A stretch of 64,000 nt of DNA from Desulfovibrio aminophilus (GCF_023660105.1 NZ_JAMHGA010000023.1:62001-126000), one strand, 5' to 3'; positions 52,141 through 61,263 are shown, numbered from the stretch's first letter. Notes: generated by a model from the sequence alone, not told the origin. Program-made: numbers and translations.

Positions 52141-52767
52141 CTACCAGCGATCGGCGTGGATGCGCTCGGGATTGAAGCGGTCCTCGGGCTTGGGCCGCTC
52201 GGCGGGGTGTCCGAGAACCAGCAGGGCCAGGGGCGTGACCTCGGCGGGCAGGCCGCAGAGCCTGCGGAAGCCCTCCACCCGGTCCGGCAACGGATAGATG
52301 CCGGTCCAGACCGCGCCCAGGCCCAGGGCGTGCGCGGCCAGGAGCATGTTCATGGCGCAGTTGGAGCAATCCTGCGCCCAGTAGCCCTCGCACTTCTCCA
52401 GACGGCTGTCGCCGCAGACCAGGACCGCCACGGGCGCGTCCTTGGCGAATCCGGCGTAGGGGTTGATGTCCCCGACCCGGGCCAGGATCTTGCGGTCGCG
52501 GATGACGATGAACTGCCAGGGCTGCTCGTTGCAGGCCGATGGAGCCTGCATGCCGCAACGCAAAACCTCGCGCAGGGTCTCTTCGGCCAGGGGCTCGGAC
52601 GTGTACTTGCGCACGCTGCGCCGGGTCGTGATGGCCTCCAGCGCGCCCATGGGCCCGGCAGCCGGGGTCTTGGACCGGGCTTCGGCCGGAAGAAAGGCCA
52701 GGGGCAGGGCCAGAGCCAACAGCCGGAGCAGCCTCCGGCGACCTGTGGCGAATCCGTTTCCGCTCAT
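52141..52767 (-). CDS. nitroreductase-family flavoprotein with Tat-like signal
   Basis: A 208-residue protein. Residues 1-31 have RRR before a hydrophobic stretch and an Ala cleavage region (TGRRRLLRLLALALPLAFLPAEA), which resembles a twin-arginine signal. The core is a short FMN nitroreductase (TTRRSVRKYTSEPL, CNEQPWQFIVIRD, GLGAVWTGIYPLPDRVEGFRRL). AAGGAG precedes ATG 52767. Nitroreductases are normally cytosolic, so export would be unusual. Substrate unknown. Confidence 0.75.
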   Translation of the reverse strand: MSGNGFATGRRRLLRLLALALPLAFLPAEARSKTPAAGPMGALEAITTRRSVRKYTSEPLAEETLREVLRCGMQAPSACNEQPWQFIVIRDRKILARVGDINPYAGFAKDAPVAVLVCGDSRLEKCEGYWAQDCSNCAMNMLLAAHALGLGAVWTGIYPLPDRVEGFRRLCGLPAEVTPLALLVLGHPAERPKPEDRFNPERIHADRW

Positions 52768-52816
52768 ACCGCTTCTCCTTGGTGAAGGGTGAAAGGGATC
52801 GGAAATCCGCTGCCGC

Positions 52817-55681
52817 CTACCACTCCACGGGCAGGCGGACCTTCTGCCTGGCCTTGTTCTGGAAGAGCACGAAGCCGTTGTCCCGGCCGTGGAGGTAGAG
52901 GTCGCGGGTCACGGCCACGTCCTGGCGGCAGTATTCGGTGATGAGGTCCAGGCGGCCCTCCTTCCACCACTTGAGCGCCATGAGGCCGTCGGCGGACTTG
53001 CCCGCGCCCAGGGTGGCCTGGGCCAGGTTGTCCAGCTTGAGCCGGTAGCCCAGCCGCTGGTGGACCTTCTCCAGCATGTCCAGGGTCGGCAGGCTGTGGA
53101 ACGGGAAGGGCGTCACGCCCTGGAGCACGGAGTAGTCGAAGCGGCGCACGTTGAAGCCCACCACCAGGTCGAAGCCGCGCAGGAACTCGGCCATGGCGGG
53201 CACCTCCTCCTGCGGGAAGTCCCGGAACTCCTCGCGCGCGGAGTCCCAGACCACGGCGATGCTCACGCCCATCTTGTCGGCGCGGTTCCAGCCGCCCACC
53301 TCGTCGGCCGCGTGGCGCGTCTCCACGTCGAGCACGGCGAAATTCCGGGGCGCGGCTTTCCGCAGAAGCAAGGGCTGCTGGGACTGCGGCGTCTGGGGCA
53401 TGGGCGTTTCCTCCTGGGCCGCGATTTCCGGCGGGCGGCCCTCGCGGATGCTCCGCAGTACGAAGCGCGCCGCGTCCTTGTCAATGGGTCGGTTGCCGGA
53501 GCCGCACTTGGGCGAGTGCACGCAGGAGGGGCAGCCGGTTTCGCAGGGGCACTCCTCCACGGCCCGCAGGGTGGCGGACACGAGGGCGGCCGCCTTGCCG
53601 AAGGCCTCGCGGGTCAGGCCCGCGCCGCCGGGCAGGCCGTCGTAGATGAACACCGCCGCCGAGCCCACCTGGGGGTGGAAGGGCGTGGAGATGCCGCCCA
53701 GGTCGTTGCGGTCGGCCAGCACGAGCAGGGGCAGGATGCCTATGGCCGCGTGCTCCACGGCGTGGATGCCGCCCATGAAGTGCAGGTAGCCCTGCTCCGC
53801 GGCCCGGCGGATCTCGTCGGAAATTTCGAACCAGAGGCCCTCGGTCTCGAAGACCAGGGGCGGGAAGTCCAGGGGCGCCATGCCCAGGAGCTTGCCCCCG
53901 CGCACGGCCCGCTTCTCGTAGCCGGTGATCTCCTCGGTGACGCGCAGGCGGCCGAAGTTCACGCGTGCGCCGAAGGCCGCGCCGCGCTCGTAGACCTCCA
54001 GGATTTCCGTGGACTTGTGCCCGCGCACGCGGGTGTAGTAGGCCACCCGCCGGGGCTCGGCCAGCACCCGGTTCGTCTCCAGGTCCATGTCCGCGACGAC
54101 GTAGCTCTGGCCCCGGTGGAGGTAGACCGCGCCGGGATGGGTTTCGCGGAAGGCCCGGAAAGCGTCGATGGTCCCGATCTCCCGACCCTCGCGGTCCTCG
54201 ATGTGCAGGCTCCGGCCCGCGCCGCGCAGGTCCAGATCGCGGTGCGGCCGCTTGCGCCCGGCCACGATCTCCCGGCCGTCCTCGGTGTGAAACAGCCCGC
54301 CCTCGGCGAGGAGGTGATCCACCCGCGCGCGCACCGGCTCCTCGGCCAGGTAGGGCTCGCCCAGGCGCAGGGACAGCTCGGCGGCGGCGCAGCCCAGGTG
54401 CCGATCCAGGATCACCGGGTTGTGGGGGTTGAGCACCGCGCATTCCGGCGGCCGGGCGAAAAAGTCCTCGGGGTGGCGCATGAAGTACTGGTCCAGGGCG
54501 TCTTCACCGGCCACCAGGGCCACGGCCGAGTCGCGCAGGGAACGGCCCACCCGGCCGCCGCGCTGGAGCGTGGCCATGACCGTGCCCGGGTAGCCCACCA
54601 GGATGCAGAGGTCCAGGCCGCCGATGTCGATGCCCAGCTCCAGGGCGCTGGTGGAGATCACGGCCAGCAGCTCGCCCGAGGACATGCGGGCCTCGATCTC
54701 CCGGCGCTCCTCGGGCAGGAAGCCCGCGCGGTAGGCGCTGATGCGCTCCCGGTACGGCCCGGAGCGCTCCGAGGCCCAGAGCGCCACCAGCTCGGTGAGC
54801 TTGCGCGACTGGCAGTAGACGATGGTCCGCAGGTTCCTGGCCAGGGCCGCCTGGAGCAGCAGGATCGCGGCCTGGGCCGGGCCGTCGGCCGGGTTGAGGA
54901 AGACCATGTGCCGCCCGCCCTGGGACGCGCCGGACTCCGTGACCGCCTCCACGGGCAGGCCCGTGAGCTGGGTGCAGAGCTCTTCCGGGTTGCCCACCGT
55001 GGCCGAACAGAAGATGAAGGTCGGGGTGGAGCCGTACAGGGCGCAGACCCGCAGCAGCCGCCGGAACAGGCAGGCCATGTGCGAGCCGAGCACGCCCCGG
55101 TAGGTGTGCACCTCGTCCACCACCACGAAGGACAGGCCCGCGAACAGCTCGGCCCAGGTCCCGTGGTGCGGCAGGAGCGAGAGGTGGACCATCTCCGGGT
55201 TGGTGAGCAGGACGTTGGGCGGGGACTGGCGAAGCTTCTTGCGGCGGTAGGGACTCGTGTCGCCGTCGTAGATCGCGGCCGAGGGCGCGCGTTCGCCCAG
55301 GGGCTCCACCAGCTCCTCGAAGGCCCGCAGCTGGTCCTGGGCCAGGGCCTTGAGCGGAAAGAGATAGAGCGCCTTGGAGTCGGGGTTGCGCAGGGCCTCC
55401 TCGATCACCGGCAGGTTGTAGCAGAGGGTCTTGCCGCTGGCCGTGGGCGTGGCCACCACCACGTTGCGGCCCGCGCGGGCCAGGTTCACGGCCTGGGCCT
55501 GGTGGCTGTAGAGACGCTCGACGCCCCGGGCCTCCAGCAGGCCGCGCACCGAGGCCCCCCAGGGCCGGGCGGGCTCGGCGAAGACCGCCTCGCGGCCGGG
55601 CAGCAGGCGGTGATGCACCACCTGGGCTCCCAGGCGGGGGGAGTCCAGCAGGGCGGTGACGTATTCCAGGACAGGATTCAT
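52817..55681 (-). CDS. MrfA(YprA)-MrfB(YprB) fusion: DEAD/DEAH helicase with C-terminal DnaQ-like exonuclease
   Basis: A 954-residue fusion. Residues 1-770 are a YprA/MrfA helicase: Q-motif YSHQAQA, Walker A ATPTASGKT (77-85), DEVH, SATVGNP, STSALELGIDIG, QRGGRVGRS, the DUF1998 region and four-Cys zinc site CPCETGCPSC...C. Residues about 780-954 are a DnaQ/RNase-H-like exonuclease with D785-V-E787, FNVRRFDYSVL and QDVAVTRDLY as DEDD residues, as in YprB/MrfB. In Bacillus the two are separate genes that repair mitomycin C damage. ATG 55681 has AGGAAG upstream. Expected role: excision of crosslinked DNA. Confidence 0.85.
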   Translation of the reverse strand: MNPVLEYVTALLDSPRLGAQVVHHRLLPGREAVFAEPARPWGASVRGLLEARGVERLYSHQAQAVNLARAGRNVVVATPTASGKTLCYNLPVIEEALRNPDSKALYLFPLKALAQDQLRAFEELVEPLGERAPSAAIYDGDTSPYRRKKLRQSPPNVLLTNPEMVHLSLLPHHGTWAELFAGLSFVVVDEVHTYRGVLGSHMACLFRRLLRVCALYGSTPTFIFCSATVGNPEELCTQLTGLPVEAVTESGASQGGRHMVFLNPADGPAQAAILLLQAALARNLRTIVYCQSRKLTELVALWASERSGPYRERISAYRAGFLPEERREIEARMSSGELLAVISTSALELGIDIGGLDLCILVGYPGTVMATLQRGGRVGRSLRDSAVALVAGEDALDQYFMRHPEDFFARPPECAVLNPHNPVILDRHLGCAAAELSLRLGEPYLAEEPVRARVDHLLAEGGLFHTEDGREIVAGRKRPHRDLDLRGAGRSLHIEDREGREIGTIDAFRAFRETHPGAVYLHRGQSYVVADMDLETNRVLAEPRRVAYYTRVRGHKSTEILEVYERGAAFGARVNFGRLRVTEEITGYEKRAVRGGKLLGMAPLDFPPLVFETEGLWFEISDEIRRAAEQGYLHFMGGIHAVEHAAIGILPLLVLADRNDLGGISTPFHPQVGSAAVFIYDGLPGGAGLTREAFGKAAALVSATLRAVEECPCETGCPSCVHSPKCGSGNRPIDKDAARFVLRSIREGRPPEIAAQEETPMPQTPQSQQPLLLRKAAPRNFAVLDVETRHAADEVGGWNRADKMGVSIAVVWDSAREEFRDFPQEEVPAMAEFLRGFDLVVGFNVRRFDYSVLQGVTPFPFHSLPTLDMLEKVHQRLGYRLKLDNLAQATLGAGKSADGLMALKWWKEGRLDLITEYCRQDVAVTRDLYLHGRDNGFVLFQNKARQKVRLPVEW

Positions 55682-55863
55682 CGGGACGGAGCTTCCTCGG
55701 GCCGGGCGGTGGGATCGCGCCCGCACTCCCCTCCTAGCGCCTGCCGCCGGAAAAGGCGAGTCCCCGGCCGGAAGGGCCCGGGACGAGGGCGCCGCGTTTT
55801 TTTTGTTGACCCGTCTACGGCCTCACGGTTTCTCCTCGGTCTTTCCAACCCAAGGAGGACCGC

Positions 55864-56331
55864 ATGACGACATCTTCACGCCACGTGGCGCGCACCCACA
55901 CCCACCTGTTCACGGCCCCGCCGGAGGCGATCTTTCCCCTGCTCTGCCCCACCCGCGAATACGACTGGATCCCGCGCTGGTCCTGCGAGCTGGTGCACAG
56001 CGTCTCGGGCTTCGCGGAACCGGACTGCGTCTTCGTCACCGACTTCCCGGAATCCGGCCGGGAGGTCTGGCTCCAGACCCGCCACGAGCCTTGCCGGGCC
56101 GTGGAATTCGCGCGCATTGGCGCGGAGCGGGCGATGCGCTACACCATTGAACTGTTGCCCGCGCCCGGAGGCACGGCCCTGTGCCTGACGCAGCGGTCCA
56201 CGTACCTCGACGCGGCCGGGGCCGAGGCGCGCAAGGCCGACGACGACCACATCTTCGCGGAAGAGATGCCGGGGCTGATGGCCCTCGTCGAGCGCTACCT
56301 GGCGCGCGGCGCGGTCCCCGGCGGGGAATAG
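55864..56331 (+). CDS. SRPBCC-family protein
   Basis: A 155-residue START/SRPBCC-fold protein (HTHLFTAPPEAIFPLLCPTREYDWIP..., RYTIELLPAPGGTALCLTQRSTY, a final helix GLMALVERYLARG). The fold holds a hydrophobic cavity; relatives bind lipids, polyketides or act as cyclases. CCAAGGAGG precedes ATG 55864. It is followed 30 bp later by the MerR-methyltransferase gene on the same strand, and may bind the substrate of those enzymes. Confidence 0.75.
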   Translation: MTTSSRHVARTHTHLFTAPPEAIFPLLCPTREYDWIPRWSCELVHSVSGFAEPDCVFVTDFPESGREVWLQTRHEPCRAVEFARIGAERAMRYTIELLPAPGGTALCLTQRSTYLDAAGAEARKADDDHIFAEEMPGLMALVERYLARGAVPGGE

Positions 56332-56361
56332 GAACGGCAACCGGATCAGCGAGGACGCATC

Positions 56362-57669
56362 ATGGGCTGGACCATCGGCAGGCTGGCCAAACGGCACGGC
56401 CTCTCGCGCAGCACCCTGCTGCACTACGACGCCATCGGCCTGCTGCGGGCCTCGGCCCGCGGCGGGGGCGACTACCGGGTCTACGACGCGGCCGACGACG
56501 AACGGCTGGCGGCCATCCGGCGCTACCGCCGGGCCGGCCTGCCCCTGGCCGCCATCCGCGACCTTCTGGACGGGGGCGAAAACAGCCTGGCCTCCATCCT
56601 GGGCAGGCGGGTCGAGGACCTGGACGCCGAAATCGGCGAGCTCAAGCGCCAGCGCGCCTTCGCGCTCAAGCTCCTGGGCCGCGCGGAGGGACTGCCGCCA
56701 GCCGGGATTCCCCTGGACAAAAAGCGCTGGACGGAACTCCTCCGCGCCACGGGCTTCAGCGAGGAGGACATGCGGTGCTGGCACGCGGTCTTCGAACGCA
56801 CCGACCCGGAGGGCCACCTCCGCTTCCTGGAATTCCTGCGCATCCCGGGCGAGGAGATCGCGGCCATCCGCGCCTTTTCCTCGGCCCCGGGCCGCATCCT
56901 GAACCTTCATCGCCACACGGAACGATACATGGACTATTTTCTCGAACTCATGCGCGACATGCCGCGCCTGGCCCCCGGCGGCCGGGAGCACACCCTCCGG
57001 GCCCTGGACCTGGCCGGGCCGCTGCCGGAGCAGCCCCGCATCCTGGACATCGGCTGCGGTCCGGGCTCCGCGTCCCTGGTCCTGGCCGAACGCACCGGCG
57101 GAACGGTCACGGCCGTGGACCTGCACCAGCGCTTCCTGGACGAGCTGAGGGAACGGGCCCGCGCGACGGGCCTGGAGGACCGCGTCCGCCCGGTGCGCGG
57201 CGACATGGCCGCCCTGGCCTTCCCGCCCGGCTCCTTCGACCTCGTCTGGGCCGAGGGCTCCATCTACCTCATGGGCGTGGAGGCCGCCCTGGCCGCCTGG
57301 CGGCCCCTGCTGGCCCCGGGCGGGGTTCTGGTATTCAGCGAAATCTACTGGCTCACCGACGACCCGCCCAAGGACGCCCAAGACTTCTTCGCCCTGGACT
57401 GCCCGAACATGCGCCGGGCCGAGGACGACGCGGCGGCCCTGCGCGCCGCAGGGTTCACGCCCCTGGGCGGCTTCACCCTGCCGCCCGAGGCCTGGACCGC
57501 CGAATACTACGGCCCGCTGGCGGACCGGCTGCCCGGGTTCCTGAAGGCCCACGGCCACGTGCCCGAGGCCTGCATGGCGGCCGAGGCCATGCGGAAGGAG
57601 ATCGACCTCTTCCAGGAACACCACGCGGCCTACGGCTATGCCTTCCAGATCGCCCGGCGCGACGGCTGA
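56362..57669 (+). CDS. MerR-family regulator fused to a SAM methyltransferase
   Basis: A 435-residue fusion. Residues 1-70 are a MerR helix-turn-helix (TIGRLAKRHGLSRSTLLHYDAIGLL, then DYRVYDAADDERLAAIRRYRRAGLPLAAIRDLL), followed by the dimer helix. From about 210 a class I methyltransferase: SAM motif ILDIGCGPGSASLVLAE, acidic loop AVDLHQRFLDEL, GDMAALAFPPGSFDLVWAEG. MerR normally ends in a small effector domain; here the effector domain is an enzyme. It may sense its substrate or product and control the flanking genes. ATG 56362 has GAGGA upstream. Confidence 0.85.
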   Translation: MGWTIGRLAKRHGLSRSTLLHYDAIGLLRASARGGGDYRVYDAADDERLAAIRRYRRAGLPLAAIRDLLDGGENSLASILGRRVEDLDAEIGELKRQRAFALKLLGRAEGLPPAGIPLDKKRWTELLRATGFSEEDMRCWHAVFERTDPEGHLRFLEFLRIPGEEIAAIRAFSSAPGRILNLHRHTERYMDYFLELMRDMPRLAPGGREHTLRALDLAGPLPEQPRILDIGCGPGSASLVLAERTGGTVTAVDLHQRFLDELRERARATGLEDRVRPVRGDMAALAFPPGSFDLVWAEGSIYLMGVEAALAAWRPLLAPGGVLVFSEIYWLTDDPPKDAQDFFALDCPNMRRAEDDAAALRAAGFTPLGGFTLPPEAWTAEYYGPLADRLPGFLKAHGHVPEACMAAEAMRKEIDLFQEHHAAYGYAFQIARRDG

Positions 57670-57767
57670 CGGAGCTTCGCGGCCCGCGATCCTTGACAAA
57701 CTCCCAGGCACGGGAAACGATGGCGGACATCGATTCCGCATCCGCACCGGTTCCGGGAGGACGACAG

Positions 57768-58541
57768 ATGAAAACGGTCGAGGAAATCGTCGCTCTATCC
57801 ATGGACGGAGGGGGAGAGGTCGCGATCGTCCCCTTTCTTCCCTACATTCTTCAGGATTTTCATGAACTCGGCTCCTCGGCCCGAGCGATCCTCGAAGCCG
57901 CGCGGCGGCACGCCCCGGCCGGAAAAGGCCTGGACGTGCTCGACGTGGGCTGCGGCAAGGGCGCGATTTCCATCCTTCTGGCGGCCGAGCTGGGCTGCCG
58001 GTGCCTGGGCCTGGACGCGATCCACGAATTCACCGTCGCCGCGCGCGCACGCGCCGAGCGGGAAGGGGTGGCCGACAGCTGCGCCTTCGCCTCCGGCGAC
58101 GCCCGCGCGATCATCCCGCACCTCGGGAGCTTCGACGTCATCGTCCTGGGCTCCACCGGCCCGATCCTCGGCGGCTATTTCGGGACCATGACGGCCCTGA
58201 AGCCCCACCTGCGGCCTGACGGCATCATCATCCTCGACGACGGCTATCTGGACGACGGCAGCCCGTCAGACCACGAATTGATCGTGAACAGGAGTACGCT
58301 GCTGGGTGAAATCAGCCGGGCCGGAATGGCCCTGTCCGCCGAAATGCCCGCCGCCCCTCCCGACAGGGACGCGGAATACGACGGACAACTCGCGGACATC
58401 ACCAGAAGATGCGCCGAACTGGAAGCCGCGCACCCCGACCGAACGGCGCTTTTCCGCGCCTATGCCGAACGGCAGCGGCAGGAATACCGCAACCTGAAGA
58501 CCGATGTCATCTGCGTCACGCTGATCATCCGCCACGCATAG
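57768..58541 (+). CDS. class I SAM-dependent methyltransferase
   Basis: A 257-residue methyltransferase with SAM motif VLDVGCGKGAISILLA, LGLDAIHEFTVAARARAE, and a late FDVIVLGSTGPILGGYF. The start is ATG 57768, with GGGAGG 8 bases upstream; a further ATG at 57720 has only weak support. It follows the MerR-methyltransferase gene by 98 bp and is convergent with the cysteine hydrolase gene 8 bp away. The substrate is unknown; it is not the same branch as the fused domain. Confidence 0.8.
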   Translation: MKTVEEIVALSMDGGGEVAIVPFLPYILQDFHELGSSARAILEAARRHAPAGKGLDVLDVGCGKGAISILLAAELGCRCLGLDAIHEFTVAARARAEREGVADSCAFASGDARAIIPHLGSFDVIVLGSTGPILGGYFGTMTALKPHLRPDGIIILDDGYLDDGSPSDHELIVNRSTLLGEISRAGMALSAEMPAAPPDRDAEYDGQLADITRRCAELEAAHPDRTALFRAYAERQRQEYRNLKTDVICVTLIIRHA

Positions 58542-58549
58542 GGCCGGGT

Positions 58550-59101
58550 TTAGGCTTCCAGAAGCGCCAGGCACTCCGGGGTCGTGACCAGGCGGCAGTA
58601 GACCGCGCCCAGGGCGGCCAGGAACGCGCCGTGGACCTGGGCCGCCGGGATGGTCGCGCCCTGGAACGAGAGGTCGCGCGAGGCGCAGGCGTCCACCGGC
58701 GCCACGCAGCCGAAACCCAGGTCAAAGGCCGCGCGCACCGTGGCGTCCACGCACATGTGGGTCATCATGCCGCAGACCACCAACTCCCGGACCCCGGCCT
58801 CGCGCAGGAGGTCCAGCAACGGCGTGTCTCGGAAGCTGTTGGGAAAGCGTTTGAGCACCACGGCCTCGCCAGGGCGCGGCTGCACCAGGGGATGGAACTC
58901 CGCCCCCGGCGTGCCGGGCAGGAAGAAGGTCGAGCCCGGACGCGTGGACTCATGCCGCACGTGGAACACGGGCCAGCCCTTGTCCCGGAAGGCGAACAGC
59001 AGGCGCGCGGCCTGGGCCGCGGCCTCGGGCGAACCCACCAACTCCATGCGGCCGCCCGGGAAGTAGTCGGCCTGGATGTCGACGATCACCAAGGCTTTCA
59101 T
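58550..59101 (-). CDS. isochorismatase-family cysteine hydrolase
   Basis: A 183-residue hydrolase. The catalytic triad is visible: Asp in ALVIVDIQADYF, Lys in VVLKRFPNSF, and Cys in GMMTHMCVDATVRAA. It resembles nicotinamidase/isochorismatase and YcaC-like amidases. AGGAG precedes ATG 59101. The substrate cannot be fixed. Confidence 0.88.
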   Translation of the reverse strand: MKALVIVDIQADYFPGGRMELVGSPEAAAQAARLLFAFRDKGWPVFHVRHESTRPGSTFFLPGTPGAEFHPLVQPRPGEAVVLKRFPNSFRDTPLLDLLREAGVRELVVCGMMTHMCVDATVRAAFDLGFGCVAPVDACASRDLSFQGATIPAAQVHGAFLAALGAVYCRLVTTPECLALLEA

Positions 59102-59580
59102 GGGAACACTCCTGTTCGGGAATGATGGTCAAGCGTTCCGGGGGAGCCCCCTCCTCCAAAGACCTTCATCAAAAGAGAAAGAAGGGACGACGCGGGGGGA
59201 ACTTGGCATGAATCGGCGGCCTTGAAAAGACGGAACCGGGCCTGTCGGCGTTCTTGACGCCGCAAAGCCCGTTGCGTATCACCCCCTCACACGACGGTTT
59301 TCAACAAAGAGGTCTTTTTGAGCAGCATCAGCATGGATCGTGTCGCATCGGTTGTCGGCGAAAGCCGCGGCCGGTAGACGCGTCCGAAGCCCGAGCCTCC
59401 CCTCCCGGGAAGGCCCTTTCCGCCTCGGAGCGATCCGCTCCGTCCGCTCCGGTTCGGCATCCCCGGCCGGTCTTTCTCCGCTTTCGTCCGGCAACCATTC
59501 CTTGTCGTTTCCGCAGGCGAACCGCGCCGCGTCCGGCCCCGCGCCGTCACGCGGCATCCCCGCGCACAAGGAGTGTCGCA
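59102..59580. other. 479-bp divergent gap with no gene seen
   Basis: The gap lies between the cysteine hydrolase (-) and GNAT (+) genes. I find no RNA gene, no clear promoter and no convincing short coding sequence. Open frames across it give Arg/Pro-rich sequence typical of GC-rich noise. A small GGCGT/ACGCC hairpin lies at 59247-59261. AAGGAG just before 59581 is the GNAT ribosome site. Confidence 0.5.
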
Positions 59581-60093
59581 ATGTTCATTCGAGACGAACG
59601 GCCTGACGACGTTTCGCGCATCTCGCGCATCCAATACGACGCCTTCAAGAACCACCCGGTCCACGCGCCCGGGGCCGAGCCCACGGAACACCGCATCGTC
59701 GAACGCCTGCGGGCGTCCGGCGGTCTGACCCTCTCCCTGCTGGCCGAGGCCGGGACCGAGGCCGTGGGACACATCGCCCTCTCGCCCGCCGTGGTGGGCG
59801 TGGCCCACGAGGGCTGGTTCCTGCTCGGCCCCGTCGGCGTACTGCCGCGCTTCCAGGGACAGGGAATCGGCTCGGCCCTGGTCCGCGCGGCGCTGCGGCG
59901 CATGCGCGGCGTGAGGGCCGACGGCGTCGTGCTGGTGGGGGAGCCCGCGTTCTACGCCCGCTTCGGCTTCGAGCGCGCGCCCGGCCTGTTCTACCCCGGC
60001 GTGCCGGAGCAATACGTCCTGGCGGCGTGCTTCAACGACGCGGTTCCCCGGGGCGCGATCATCGCCCACGAGGCCTTCGCCGAAGGCGCGTAG
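59581..60093 (+). CDS. GNAT N-acetyltransferase (YhbS-like)
   Basis: A 170-residue GNAT enzyme. The acetyl-CoA loop is VLPRFQGQGIGSALVRAALRRM (cited as FQGQGIGSAL), and VLVGEPAFYARFGFERA is typical of the YhbS-like group. AAGGAG precedes ATG 59581. Substrate unknown. It precedes rsgA by 71 bp on the same strand. Confidence 0.88.
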   Translation: MFIRDERPDDVSRISRIQYDAFKNHPVHAPGAEPTEHRIVERLRASGGLTLSLLAEAGTEAVGHIALSPAVVGVAHEGWFLLGPVGVLPRFQGQGIGSALVRAALRRMRGVRADGVVLVGEPAFYARFGFERAPGLFYPGVPEQYVLAACFNDAVPRGAIIAHEAFAEGA

Positions 60094-60164
60094 CGCCCAC
60101 CGGCCCCAGCGACACAAACACCGGGGCTCCCGCCGCGGCGGGACGTCCCTCAAGGATAACGGCC

Positions 60165-61220
60165 ATGCAATTGCACGACTTCGGTTTCGACCAATGGTTC
60201 GAGGCCCATGCCGCCGAATACGGCATGGAGGGCTGCGGCTTCGCCCGCGTCACCGCCGTGGACCGGGGCTCCTGCCTCGTCAGGAACGCGTCCCGGGAAA
60301 TCCCGGCCGAACTGTCGGGACGGCTCGCCTACGATACGGAGAGCCCCGCCGACCTGCCCTGCGTGGGCGACTGGGTGACGGCGCGCCTCTACAACGACGG
60401 GACCGCCGCGATCATCCAGCGGGTGTTTCCGCGCCGGACCTTCCTGCGCCGTCGCTCGCCCGGAACAATCGACGGGGTCCAGATGATCGCGGCCAACATC
60501 GACACCGCCTTCATCGTCCAGTCCTGCCGGGTGGACTTCAACCCCGCGCGACTGGAGCGCTACCTGGTCATGGCGGCGGACGGCGGCGTGGAACCAGTGA
60601 TCGTCCTCACCAAGGCGGACCTGGCCGCCCCGGAGGAGTTGGAGCACATCCTGGCCACGGTCCAGGCCCTCACCCCGACCCGGGCGATCGCGCTCAGCAA
60701 CGTCACCGGACTGGGCTTCGACACCCTGCGCCAGACGCTCGTTCCGGGCAGGACCTGCTGCCTCCTCGGCTCGTCCGGGGTGGGCAAGACGACCCTCATC
60801 AACCGCCTCCTGGGCCTGGAGGCCTTTGTAACCCAGGCCGTCAGCGGCACGGGGGAAGGCGTCCACACGACCACGCGGCGGCAGCTCGTGGTCCTTGGCC
60901 AGGGCGCGATGCTCGTGGACACGCCCGGCATGCGGGAACTCGGCATGACGGACGCCGTCGACGGGATCGACGCGGGCTTCGGGGAAATCGCCGCGCTGGC
61001 GGCGCAATGCCGCTACGCGGACTGCACCCACGAGCACGAGCCGGGCTGCGCGGTCAGGGCCGCGGTCCGCGCGGGCGAACTGGCCCAAGATCGCTACGCC
61101 AGCTACCTCAAGCTCAGAAAGGAATCCGAATTCGCGGCCCTGTCCACCCTGGGCAGGCGGCGTAAGGAAAAGGCCTTCGGCAAGTTCATCCAATCATTCA
61201 AGAAACAACAGAAACGCTGA
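60165..61220 (+). CDS. rsgA: ribosome small-subunit-dependent GTPase RsgA
   Basis: A 351-residue circularly permuted GTPase that helps mature the 30S subunit. It has the N-terminal OB fold, the G4 motif LTKADL, G1 LLGSSGVGKTTLINRLLG, G3 VDTPGMRELG, and the C-terminal zinc site CRYADCTHEHEPGCAVRAAV. A basic tail ends the protein. AAGGA precedes ATG 60165. It ends at a hairpin terminator. Confidence 0.95.
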   Translation: MQLHDFGFDQWFEAHAAEYGMEGCGFARVTAVDRGSCLVRNASREIPAELSGRLAYDTESPADLPCVGDWVTARLYNDGTAAIIQRVFPRRTFLRRRSPGTIDGVQMIAANIDTAFIVQSCRVDFNPARLERYLVMAADGGVEPVIVLTKADLAAPEELEHILATVQALTPTRAIALSNVTGLGFDTLRQTLVPGRTCCLLGSSGVGKTTLINRLLGLEAFVTQAVSGTGEGVHTTTRRQLVVLGQGAMLVDTPGMRELGMTDAVDGIDAGFGEIAALAAQCRYADCTHEHEPGCAVRAAVRAGELAQDRYASYLKLRKESEFAALSTLGRRRKEKAFGKFIQSFKKQQKR

Positions 61221-61227
61221 CCCACCA

Positions 61228-61263
61228 GCGCCGGGGCGCCCAAAGGACGGCCCGGCGCCTTTC
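61228..61263 (+). terminator. rsgA terminator
   Basis: The stem GCGCCGGG/CCCGGCGC (61228-61235 with 61251-61258) is followed by CTTTCT, 7 bp after the rsgA stop. Its 3' arm runs into the first copy of the tandem repeat. Confidence 0.6.

Noticed and set aside
59254..59580. Upstream extension of the GNAT gene
   Set aside because: The added residues are Arg/Pro/Ser-rich and precede the only good ribosome site at 59581.
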